Assembly (NCBI RefSeq): GCF_016612545.1
Contig: NZ_JAENRY010000085.1
Span: 8,987 to 50,575 of the forward strand
DNA length: 41,589 nt
Reading direction: 5' to 3'
Origin: Streptomyces sp. MBT65
GTDB taxonomy: Bacteria > Actinomycetota > Actinomycetes > Streptomycetales > Streptomycetaceae
Within the stretch, counting starts at the first letter, position 1; each line of letters starts with the position of its first letter. This document shows, in pieces, positions 1 through 7,407 of the stretch. A program made the translations under genes and the position numbers. Below the pieces are notes generated by a model. The model worked only from the letters and a program-made list of their open reading frames with translations, ran no database searches and was not told where the DNA came from.

Positions 1-2203
1 CGTGGGTGTGGAGGTGCACCGGGAGGCCGAACTCGCGGCGCAGCGCGGAGACGAGGGTCGCGGCAGCGGGTGCGCGCAGCAGGCCCGCCATGTCCTTGAC
101 GGCCAGGACGTGAGCGCCCGCCTCAACGATCTGTTCCGCGAGCCGGAGGTAGTAATCGAGCGTGTACAGGCGCTCGTTGGGGTCGGACAGGTCCGAGGTG
201 TAGCAGAGGGCGACCTCTGCGATCGACGTTCCGGTGGCGCGTACGGCGTCGATGGCCGGGCGCATCTGGCCGACGTCGTTCAGGGCGTCGAAGATGCGGA
301 AGATGTCGATGCCGGTGGCGGCGGCCTCCTGGACGAAGGCGTCGGTCACCTGGGTCGGATACGGCGTGTAGCCCACGGTGTTGCGGCCGCGCAGCAGCAT
401 CTGGAGGCAGATGTTGGGGACGGCCTCACGCAGGGCGGCGAGCCGGTCCCAGGGGTCCTCGGCGAGGAAGCGCAGCGCCACGTCGTAGGTGGCGCCGCCC
501 CAGCACTCCAGGGAGAGCAGTTGGGGCACGGTGTGGGCGACGACCGGGGCCACCGCGAGGAGGTCCTTGGTGCGGACGCGGGTGGCGAGGAGCGACTGGT
601 GGGCGTCGCGGAAGGTGGTGTCCGTAACGCCGATCGTCGGGGATTCGCGCAGAAGGCGGGCGAAGCCCTCGGGGCCGAGTTCGGCGAGCAACTGCCGTGA
701 TCCGGCCGGGGGTTCGCCGGTCGGGACCGGCGGCAGCTTGGTGGTGGGGTCGATCAGGTCGGGGCGTTCGCCGTGCGGCTTGTTGACCGTGACGTCGGCG
801 AGGTAGGTGAGCAACTTGGTGCCGCGGTCGGCGGAGTGACGGGCCGTCAGCAGGTGCGGGCGCTGCTCGATGAACGAGGTGGTGATCCGTCCGGCCTGGA
901 AGTCCGGGTCGTCCAGCACCGCTTGGAGGAAGGGGATGTTCGTGGCCACACCGCGGATGCGGAACTCGGCGACGGCACGCCGTGCGCGGTTGACGGCGGT
1001 GGTGAAGTCCCGTCCCCGGCAGGTGAGTTTGACCAGCATGGAGTCGAAGTGCGCGCTGATCTCCGTACCGGCATGGGTGGTTCCGCCGTCGAGCCGGATG
1101 CCGGAGCCGCCGGGCGAGCGGTAGGCGCTGATCCGGCCGGTGTCGGGGCGGAAGCCGTTGGCGGGGTCCTCGGTGGTGATACGGCACTGGAGGGCCGCGC
1201 CGTGCAGGGTGACCGTCTCCTGGGAGAGGCCGAGGTCGGCGAGGGTCTCGCCCGAGGCGATGCGCAACTGCGCCTGGACGAGGTCGACATCGGTGACCTC
1301 CTCGGTCACCGTGTGCTCGACCTGGATGCGCGGGTTCATCTCGATGAAGACGTGCTTGCCGTGCGGGTCAAGGAGGAACTCGACGGTGCCCGCGTTGCGG
1401 TAGCCGATCTCGCGGGCGAAGCGGACGGCGTCGGCGCAGATGCGGTCGCGCAGTTCCGGGTCGAGGTTCGGCGCGGGGGCCAGCTCGACGACCTTCTGGT
1501 GCCGGCGTTGCAGCGAGCAGTCGCGCTCGAAGAGGTGGATGACGTTGCCCTCGCCGTCGGCGAGGATCTGCACCTCGATGTGGCGGGGGTCGACGACGGC
1601 CTTCTCCAGGAACACCGTGGCGTCGCCGAACGCGGACATGGCCTCGCGGGCGGCGGCCTCGATGGACTCGCGCAGGGTGGCCGGGTCCTCGACCCGGCGC
1701 ATGCCGCGTCCGCCGCCACCGGCGACGGCCTTCACGAACACCGGGAAGCCGATCTCCTCGGCGGCGCGCACCAGTTCGTCGACGTCCGTCGAGGGCTCCG
1801 AGGAGCCGAGCACCGGCACACCGGCCGCGCGGGCGGCGGCGATCGCCGTGGCCTTGTTGCCGGTCATCTCCAGGATGTGGGCGCTGGGACCGACGAAGGT
1901 GATGCCCGCCTCCTCGCAGGCGCGGGCGAGTTCGGGGTTCTCGGAGAGGAACCCGTAGCCCGGGTAGACCGCGTCCGCTCCCGCGCGCTGGGCCGCGCGG
2001 ACGATCTCCTCGACCGAGAGATAGGCGCGGACCGGATGCCCGGGCCGGCCGATCTCGTAGGCCTCGTCGGCCTTGAGCCGGTGCAGCGAATTGCGGTCCT
2101 CGTGGGGGAAGACGGCGACCGTGCGCGCGCCCAGCTCATAGCCGGCGCGGAACGCCCTGATCGCGATCTCGCCACGGTTGGCGACCAGCACCTTGCGGAA
2201 CAT
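1..2203 (-). CDS. pyc: Pyruvate carboxylase, C-terminus beyond window
   Basis: Biotin enzyme that makes oxaloacetate from pyruvate, bicarbonate and ATP, refilling the TCA cycle in the cytoplasm. About 734 of the roughly 1,120 residues usual for the family are present. The start MFRKVLVANRGEIAIR is the classic biotin carboxylase N-terminus. The ATP-grasp loop GGGGRGMR is at about 162-169, and the EMNPRIQVEHTVTE motif follows near 295. The carboxyltransferase domain begins with TTFRDAHQSLLATRVRT near 530, and the VKDMAGLL segment that supplies the carboxylated lysine metal ligand is near 700-710. The joined biotin carboxylase and transferase domains distinguish it from separate acyl-CoA carboxylase subunits. 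The biotin carrier domain should lie left of position 1. The ATG at 2203 is preceded by a weak AAGGGA. The gene is divergent from the chitinase. Confidence 0.97.
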   Translation of the reverse strand, partial: MFRKVLVANRGEIAIRAFRAGYELGARTVAVFPHEDRNSLHRLKADEAYEIGRPGHPVRAYLSVEEIVRAAQRAGADAVYPGYGFLSENPELARACEEAGITFVGPSAHILEMTGNKATAIAAARAAGVPVLGSSEPSTDVDELVRAAEEIGFPVFVKAVAGGGGRGMRRVEDPATLRESIEAAAREAMSAFGDATVFLEKAVVDPRHIEVQILADGEGNVIHLFERDCSLQRRHQKVVELAPAPNLDPELRDRICADAVRFAREIGYRNAGTVEFLLDPHGKHVFIEMNPRIQVEHTVTEEVTDVDLVQAQLRIASGETLADLGLSQETVTLHGAALQCRITTEDPANGFRPDTGRISAYRSPGGSGIRLDGGTTHAGTEISAHFDSMLVKLTCRGRDFTTAVNRARRAVAEFRIRGVATNIPFLQAVLDDPDFQAGRITTSFIEQRPHLLTARHSADRGTKLLTYLADVTVNKPHGERPDLIDPTTKLPPVPTGEPPAGSRQLLAELGPEGFARLLRESPTIGVTDTTFRDAHQSLLATRVRTKDLLAVAPVVAHTVPQLLSLECWGGATYDVALRFLAEDPWDRLAALREAVPNICLQMLLRGRNTVGYTPYPTQVTDAFVQEAAATGIDIFRIFDALNDVGQMRPAIDAVRATGTSIAEVALCYTSDLSDPNERLYTLDYYLRLAEQIVEAGAHVLAVKDMAGLLRAPAAATLVSALRREFGLPVHLHTH

Positions 2204-2337
2204 TCCCGATCCCTTCAGCCTGCCGGTGACGTGCACCATGGTGTCGGCGCCGCCCCTATAACGCCATGTGAGCCGGGACACTAGTCGCAAACGTGTCGCG
2301 CGAGGCGCTCCACCGGGCCGTCGGTAAAGAAATCGTA

Positions 2338-2371
2338 TGGTCTAGTCCAAAGTGAGCTTTGGTCCAGTCCA
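2338..2371 (+). promoter_or_regulatory. Pair of DasR-like / chitinase promoter direct repeats
   Basis: Two 12-bp direct repeats, TGGTCTAGTCCA (2338-2349) and TGGTCCAGTCCA (2360-2371), lie 22 bp apart start to start, about two helical turns. Each is close to TGGTCTAGACCA, the core of the DasR (GntR family) site, and to the paired repeats known from Streptomyces chitinase promoters. They sit 68 bp before the chitinase start. Control by N-acetylglucosamine-responsive DasR is inferred. Confidence 0.75.
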
Positions 2372-2438
2372 ATCCATTGACGTGACCGCGACAGCGCCAG
2401 AAGCTGATGGCCTCCCCCACTCCCACCGGAGGCACAAC

Positions 2439-3662
2439 GTGACACGTCTTCGTGCATGTCTGGTCGCGGCGGCCGCCGTGACGACCGCCGCCGCGGGCAC
2501 GACCGCGCTGGTCGCGACCAACGCCCAGGGCGCCACCAGCGCGGCCACCGCGCTCAGCAACCGCTGGTACGCCGCGGCCCCCTACCTGATGCCGACGGAC
2601 AACAACCCGCCCGACGCCGGCACCATCATGGACGCCACCGGCCTCAAGGCCTTCCAGCTCGCCTTCGTCCTCGCCCCCAACGGCGGCGGCTGCACCCCCA
2701 CTTGGGGCGGCACCTCACCGGTCTCCTCGGACACGGCCGTCCAGTCGGTGATCAACGCGATCCGCGCCAAGGGCGGCGACGTCTCCGTCTCCATCGGCGG
2801 CTACGGCGGCACCAAGCTCGGCCAGGCCTGCTCGGACCCGGCCTCGACGGCGGCGGCCTACCAGCAGGTGATCTCCAAGTACGGCCTGCACGCGATCGAC
2901 TTCGACCTGGAGGAGCCGGAGTACGAGAACACCGCGGCCATCCACAACGAGATCGGCGCGGCGAAGATCCTCCAGCAGAACAACTCGGGTCTGTACGTCT
3001 CCGTCACCACGGCCGGCACGGCGGACGGGACCGGCTGGTTCGGCAAGCAGATGTTGCTGGAGGCGAAGTCGCAGGGGTTCACGCCGAACAACTTCTCCAT
3101 CATGCCGTTCGACGGCGGCTTCAACGGCGCGGCCTCGCAGACCAGCGCGCTCACCAACTTCAACTCCATCCTCCAGTCCACGTTCGGCTGGGACCAGGCG
3201 ACCGCGTACGCCCATGAGGGCTTCTCGGGGATGAACGGGCGCAGCGACACCGGCGAGTACTTCACCCAGGCCGACTTCCAGACGGTCCTGAACTACGCCA
3301 CCAGCCACAACATGGACCGCTTCACGTTCTGGTCGCTCAACCGCGACCGTCAGTGCAGCCCGGTCGACAACGGCGGTACCACGTCCGGCACTTGCTCCAG
3401 CGTGGCGCAGAACGCGTGGGACTTCGCCAAGTACTCGGTGCAGTTCGCGGGCGTGACCCCGCCGACCACGACACCGACGCCTACTCCGACTCCTACGCCG
3501 ACCCCCGGCACCTGCAAGACGGCATGGAGTTCCACGGCCGTCTACACGCAGGGCAACGAGGTGTCGTACGGCAACCACAACTGGGTGGCCAAGTGGTGGA
3601 CCCAGAACGAGGTGCCCGGTGCCTCCCAGTGGGGCCCCTGGCAGGACGAGGGCGCCTGCTGA
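2439..3662 (+). CDS. Secreted GH18 chitinase with C-terminal CBM5/12
   Basis: Extracellular endo-acting chitin hydrolase, 407 residues. The GTG start at 2439 has GGAGG six bases upstream and opens directly into a signal peptide (VTRLRACLVAAAAV), ending near residue 32. An upstream in-frame GTG at 2352 would place the promoter repeats inside the gene. The GH18 barrel carries IDFDLEEPE, with D154, D156 and the acid E158. The first Asp of the usual DGxDxDxE motif is replaced by His151. A Thr-Pro linker around 3465-3510 leads to a Cys-bounded domain with the WSSTAVYTQGNEVSY and WVAKWWTQNE pattern of CBM5/12 chitin-binding modules. The mechanism assignment comes from the family; the exact product range is unknown. 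Confidence 0.93.
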   Translation: MTRLRACLVAAAAVTTAAAGTTALVATNAQGATSAATALSNRWYAAAPYLMPTDNNPPDAGTIMDATGLKAFQLAFVLAPNGGGCTPTWGGTSPVSSDTAVQSVINAIRAKGGDVSVSIGGYGGTKLGQACSDPASTAAAYQQVISKYGLHAIDFDLEEPEYENTAAIHNEIGAAKILQQNNSGLYVSVTTAGTADGTGWFGKQMLLEAKSQGFTPNNFSIMPFDGGFNGAASQTSALTNFNSILQSTFGWDQATAYAHEGFSGMNGRSDTGEYFTQADFQTVLNYATSHNMDRFTFWSLNRDRQCSPVDNGGTTSGTCSSVAQNAWDFAKYSVQFAGVTPPTTTPTPTPTPTPTPGTCKTAWSSTAVYTQGNEVSYGNHNWVAKWWTQNEVPGASQWGPWQDEGAC

Positions 3663-3740
3663 TCCGGCGGGATCGGCAGGACGTGGGCCGCGACGTCGAG
3701 CAGGCCTTGGGAAGGGACCGCTTGGCGTCGCTGTCCGTTG

Positions 3741-4475
3741 CTAGCGAAGGATGTTGACCGCCCGCGCGACCACCAGGACGACGATCGACACGGAGACCGA
3801 GGACTGGCCCATCATCAGCATCTTGGCCCAGCGCGAGAGCGGCATCACGTCGGTCGGGCTGAAGGCCGTGGAGTTGGTGAAGGACAGGTAGAGGTAGTCC
3901 AGGAACGCCGGTTCCCAGTCCGGTGGCGCGGTCTCCGGGCTCTGCATCTGGACGAAGAGGAAGTCGGCGTAGGGATGGCTGCCCATGACCCGCGCCATGG
4001 GCCCGCCGCGGTCCCACTCCCAGTACCACAGGGCGAACACGATGATGTTCGTCAGCCAGATGCCCCCGCCGGTCAGCAGCAGCGGTCCGGCGGCCAGTTC
4101 GTCGGTGCCCCTGACCAGCCCGACCACCAGCCGGACCGCCGCCCATCCGTTGGCCAGGGTGATCACGCCCGTGAGGACCAGGCTCGGCCAGCGCAGCCAC
4201 CGGGTGCCGGGCTCGATCCGCCGGGGGTTGGCGACGAACAGACCGACCATCAGGACGAGTTCCAGGGCCGGCAGCAGCCAGTACGGCCGGAAGGCGAGCC
4301 GGAGCGGCAGCATCAGCTGCACGGCGACCGCCACCAGGATCACGGCCGATACCGCCCACCGTGTCTCCCCGTGCGTCACCCGTCGCCACGCGGGCACCAC
4401 ATCGCGACCGCCGTCCTCCAGCAGCCGCTCGATCCTGGCCAGGCGGCTCGCCGGGTCGTCTCTGTCGTCCGTCAT
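3741..4475 (-). CDS. Multi-pass membrane protein with channel-like pore segment
   Basis: 244-residue protein with a hydrophilic N-terminus of about 40 residues and about five membrane segments: AVSAVILVAVAVQLML; a second beginning PYWLLPALELVLM; a third beginning WPSLVLTGVITLANG; IWLTNIIVFALWYWEW; and a last one in SVSVSIVVLVVARAVNIL. Before the last segment, YLYLSFTNSTAFSPTDVMPL has the layout of a two-helix ion-channel pore loop, but TAFSPTD stands where potassium channels have TVGYGD. Similar actinobacterial proteins are, to my recollection, annotated as ion-channel-like or DUF1345; I could not test this. The start ATG at 4475 was chosen because longer versions overlap the M20 peptidase gene. 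The transported ion is unknown, or there may be none. Confidence 0.75.
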   Translation of the reverse strand: MTDDRDDPASRLARIERLLEDGGRDVVPAWRRVTHGETRWAVSAVILVAVAVQLMLPLRLAFRPYWLLPALELVLMVGLFVANPRRIEPGTRWLRWPSLVLTGVITLANGWAAVRLVVGLVRGTDELAAGPLLLTGGGIWLTNIIVFALWYWEWDRGGPMARVMGSHPYADFLFVQMQSPETAPPDWEPAFLDYLYLSFTNSTAFSPTDVMPLSRWAKMLMMGQSSVSVSIVVLVVARAVNILR

Positions 4476-4542
4476 GACACCGATTGTCCCCGGACGGGGG
4501 GCGGTTCCATGACGCGCCCCACCCTGGATGGGCCGATCGCGG

Positions 4543-5727
4543 TCAACCCCGCAGCGGTTCGGCCAGGCGCCCCAACAACCCCGCCACCAGCGCCGTCCGC
4601 CCGGGCACCGTGTCGGGGTGGATGAACTCCCCCTGCGCATGTGCCCCGTCGCCGACCGCCCCCATGCCGCACAGCACCGGCAGCCCCAGCGCGGCGACGA
4701 AGTTGGCGTCACTGGCGCCGCCGACGGCGGTGTCGCGCAAGGGGGCGCAACCCTGTTCGCGGGCGACCTCGCGGGCGAGGTCGAGGAGCGGGGCGGAGGC
4801 CGCGTTGAGGGTCATCGGGGGCCGGTTCCAGGCGTGGTCGATCTCGATGCGGACGCGTGGGTCACTGACCTTGATGGCGTCCAACTCCTGGTCCACCCGG
4901 TCCTGTTCGGCCGCGCTGCTCACCCGGATGTCGACACCGGCGGTCGCCTGCCCGGCGACGACGTTGACGGCCGAACCGCCCCTGATGAGCCCGGTGTTGA
5001 TCGTGGTGCCCTTGTCCGGGGCGGCCACCGCGGCAGCGGCGACCACGAACTCGGACAGCGCGGTGATCGCGCTCGCCCCGTCCTGGGGCGCGAGCCCCGC
5101 GTGGGACTCGACACCGGTGACCGTGACCTGGAAGATCCCGGTGCCCTTGCGGGCGGTCTTGACCGCGCCGTGGGCACTCGGCTCCAGCACCAGCGTGACG
5201 TCGGCCTTCCGCGCGACCTCCTCGATCACCGGCCGCGAGGACAGCGAGCCGATCTCCTCGTCGCCGTTGAAGAGGAAGGTGACGGTGGGCAGGAGCGCAC
5301 CGCTCTCCCGGGCCAGCTTCAGGGCCCAAATGCCCTGCGCCAGACCGGTCTTCATGTCGAAGATGCCGGGTCCGCTCAGCCTCTCCCGACCGTCCTCGGC
5401 CGGCCCCGGCTGTACCCATCCGGCGAGCGTCCCGGTCGGCCACACGGTGTCGTAGTGCCCGACGAGCGCGACATGCCCGGCGCCCGTGCCGCCGTAGGTC
5501 AGGGTGAGCGTGTCGCCGCACTCGCCTCCGAGGTGGCGCTGCTCGTGGTCGGGGCGGCCGAGCCGCTGGACGGTCAGGTCGCGCAGCAGATCCAGGCCGG
5601 TCGCGAGGCCGGGAAGGTCGTAGCTGCCGGTCTCCTGGTGGACGAGGGTCAGGATGTCCTCGACGATCCGCGAGGAGACGTCCTGGGCGCGGGTGGTGAG
5701 GGCGGCGGGTGCGGGTGACGCGGTCAT
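4543..5727 (-). CDS. M20 metallopeptidase, glutamate carboxypeptidase-like
   Basis: 394-residue zinc peptidase of the carboxypeptidase G2 type, which releases C-terminal glutamate from folate-like or N-acyl amino acids. M20 signatures are in order: GHYDTVWP with ligand H91 and D93, GPGIFDMKTG with bridging D124, and NGDEEIGS with catalytic E157 and ligand E158. Near the C-terminus, DGAHAQGEFIHPD holds the last histidine. The dimerisation lid lies between. The ATG at 5727 has AGAAGG upstream. It follows the broken AbgT gene by 35 bp, a pairing that recalls the p-aminobenzoyl-glutamate (Abg) uptake and cleavage system. The peptidase itself looks intact. The substrate is inferred from family and neighbour only. 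Confidence 0.9.
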   Translation of the reverse strand: MTASPAPAALTTRAQDVSSRIVEDILTLVHQETGSYDLPGLATGLDLLRDLTVQRLGRPDHEQRHLGGECGDTLTLTYGGTGAGHVALVGHYDTVWPTGTLAGWVQPGPAEDGRERLSGPGIFDMKTGLAQGIWALKLARESGALLPTVTFLFNGDEEIGSLSSRPVIEEVARKADVTLVLEPSAHGAVKTARKGTGIFQVTVTGVESHAGLAPQDGASAITALSEFVVAAAAVAAPDKGTTINTGLIRGGSAVNVVAGQATAGVDIRVSSAAEQDRVDQELDAIKVSDPRVRIEIDHAWNRPPMTLNAASAPLLDLAREVAREQGCAPLRDTAVGGASDANFVAALGLPVLCGMGAVGDGAHAQGEFIHPDTVPGRTALVAGLLGRLAEPLRG

Positions 5728-5762
5728 GATCTGCCTTCTTGTACGACGGTGGGGGCGCGGGT

Positions 5763-6199
5763 TCAGCCGATGCCGAGCGGGATGCCCAGCAGGTACCAGG
5801 CCACGAAGAACGCGACCCAGACGACGACGATCGGGATCGTGCTCCGCTCTTCTCGGCGACGGCGATGCCGAACATCACGGTGAGGATGGTGGCCAGCGGC
5901 GGGAAGGCCGCGTAGTTGTCGACGGCTCCTTCGACGGCCATGGTGAGGCCGTCCCCGCTGAGCAGGTTCCGCACCGTGACGGTCTCGTGCGTGCCGGGGT
6001 GCACGGCGCTGAGACCGGTCGCCGCCAGGACGGCGCTGAGGACGGCGACGACGCCCGCGAGGATCCAGAACAGCCAGAATGGGTTGGGGAGTCGGTTGCC
6101 GATCTTCTCTATCGCCGTCAGGCCCCGGAACGCGGTGCGCAGGACTCTCGACCGGGGCTCGGTGGACGAGGGCTGAGGTTGAGCGGAGGTGACACTCAT
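5763..6199 (-). pseudogene. AbgT-family transporter remnant with internal deletion
   Basis: The first 119 residues match an AbgT (p-aminobenzoyl-glutamate) transporter N-terminus, including NRLPNPFWLFWILAGVVAVL and TVMFGIAVAEKSG. After that the frame turns into Ser/Arg-rich nonsense. In another frame the sequence continues directly into an AbgT C-terminus, STIPIVVVWVAFFVAWYLLG followed by IPLGIG and a TGA at 5763-5765. The family is about 500 residues long, so roughly 360 middle residues are missing and the join, near 5838-5850, also shifts frame. The start has AGAGG upstream and lies divergent to the Lrp regulator. Transport function must be lost. Confidence 0.88.
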
Positions 6200-6253
6200 C
6201 GGTACCTCTTGGCGCGATGGGGGGATGTTCCTGCGAACAATGGCACTCAGGTG

Positions 6254-6264
6254 AGAGATTCTCT
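6254..6264. promoter_or_regulatory. Small inverted repeat between AbgT remnant and Lrp gene
   Basis: AGAGA-T-TCTCT lies in the 113-bp divergent interval, 49 bp before the Lrp-type regulator. It could be an operator for that regulator or part of a promoter. Short perfect repeats like this also occur by chance. Confidence 0.3.
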
Positions 6265-6312
6265 ATAGCCTGGGCGTAACAGTGGGATTAAACGGCACCT
6301 TAGAGTGAGGTC

Positions 6313-7338
6313 ATGACCCGTCCCCTCCTCGACGAGCTCGACCGGCGCCTCATCGGCGCGCTGCATCTGGCGCCCCGGGCCACCTGGGACGACATCGGCG
6401 AGATCCTGGCCGCCGACGCCGGCACGCTCAAACGCCGTTACGACCGTCTGCACGAGGCCCACATGGTGCGCGTGATCGGACAGGCCGACTGGGGCGTCCA
6501 CTCCACGGCGATGCCCGTCCATGTCTTCCTGGACATCACCGGCGAGAGCCCCCTCGCCGTCCTCCACCGCCTCCGCGACCTGCCGCATCTCCAGTTGCTG
6601 GCGCAGATCTCGGGCGACTACCCGCTCTACGCCGTCGTGCACGCCCCGTCGGAGGCGGCGACCAGCGAGGCGATCGACCGGTTGTTCTCCGTTCCCGGCG
6701 TCCGGCGGGTCAACGCCCTGCCCGCGCTCAGCACCCTGCGCCGGGGCCGGACCTGGGACCCGCAGTTCCTGGACGACACCGAGCGCGCCGACCTGCTGAA
6801 GCTCGCCGGTGCCCGCCCCGAGGGCACGGCGACCGCGACGCCCCCGGCGAAGCCGCTCAGCGAGGCCGAGCGGAATGTCGTGGCCCAGTTGCTCCAGGAC
6901 AGCCGCGCGTCCGCCGCGAGCATCGCCCGCACCGCCGACCTGGCCACCTCCACCGCGCACCGCGTGGTCCGCCGGGTCCTGGACGAGGGCTGGGTCAAGC
7001 CGCGGCTGGAGATCGTGTCGGAGTGGCTGGGCTTCCGGACGGCGTTCATCCTCCGGCTGCGGGTGGCGCCGGGCGCGACCCCCGACGTCATGCGCCGGAT
7101 GGACCGGCTGCCCCAGACGCGGCTCGCCGCGCATGTCGCCAGCGACATGTCGGTCCTCGCCACCGGCCTGGTCACCGACCGCTCCGCCCTGGCGCTCTTC
7201 GTCGACGACGAGCTGGCCGGCATCCCCGGACTCCTCGGCGTCAGCGTCGCCGTGATGCTCGCCGAACCCCGCCGCTACTGGCTGGACCGCGACCTGACCA
7301 CCGGCCTCGGCGCGTTCCACGCACCGACCCTGCTGTGA
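6313..7338 (+). CDS. Double-domain Lrp/AsnC family regulator
   Basis: 341-residue transcription factor made of two Lrp/AsnC units in tandem. The first helix-turn-helix begins with LLDELDRRLIGALHLAPRAT and its ligand-binding half carries the VRVIGQADWG and LLAQISGDYPLYAVV patterns. The second starts at PLSEAERNVVAQLLQDSRAS and is followed by another RAM-like half ending near residue 320. Double-length Lrp proteins are common in Streptomyces. It is divergent from the AbgT-M20 pair, which suggests it controlled uptake and cleavage of the peptidase substrate. That link is inference from position. The ligand is probably an amino acid or an amino-acid conjugate. Confidence 0.9.
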   Translation: MTRPLLDELDRRLIGALHLAPRATWDDIGEILAADAGTLKRRYDRLHEAHMVRVIGQADWGVHSTAMPVHVFLDITGESPLAVLHRLRDLPHLQLLAQISGDYPLYAVVHAPSEAATSEAIDRLFSVPGVRRVNALPALSTLRRGRTWDPQFLDDTERADLLKLAGARPEGTATATPPAKPLSEAERNVVAQLLQDSRASAASIARTADLATSTAHRVVRRVLDEGWVKPRLEIVSEWLGFRTAFILRLRVAPGATPDVMRRMDRLPQTRLAAHVASDMSVLATGLVTDRSALALFVDDELAGIPGLLGVSVAVMLAEPRRYWLDRDLTTGLGAFHAPTLL

Positions 7339-7343
7339 GCGAA

Positions 7344-7383
7344 CGGCGGGTGGCCCGGCACCGAAGTGCCGGGCCACCCGCCG
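7344..7383. terminator. Bidirectional hairpin terminator
   Basis: An 18-bp perfect stem (7344-7361 with 7366-7383) closed by a CGAA tetraloop, rich in GGTGGCCCGGCAC. It lies between two convergent genes and so can end both transcripts. There is no U tract, as is usual in Streptomyces. Confidence 0.85.
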
Positions 7384-7407
7384 CGCTCAACTCCCGGTCC
7401 GCACACG

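Noticed and set aside
773..2284. Long open frame on the plus strand opposite pyruvate carboxylase
   Set aside because: It is the complement of strong coding sequence in a GC-rich gene. The translation is low-complexity Gly/Val/Arg/Asp with no family motif.
2352..2438. Earlier GTG start for the chitinase
   Set aside because: It lies between the promoter repeats and would put a 29-residue hydrophilic stretch before the signal peptide. The GTG at 2439 has an ideal ribosome site.
4862..6199. Reading the AbgT start as a 445-residue protein through the M20 gene
   Set aside because: After residue 119 it is out-of-frame M20 sequence. The real AbgT C-terminus is visible in another frame before the M20 start.
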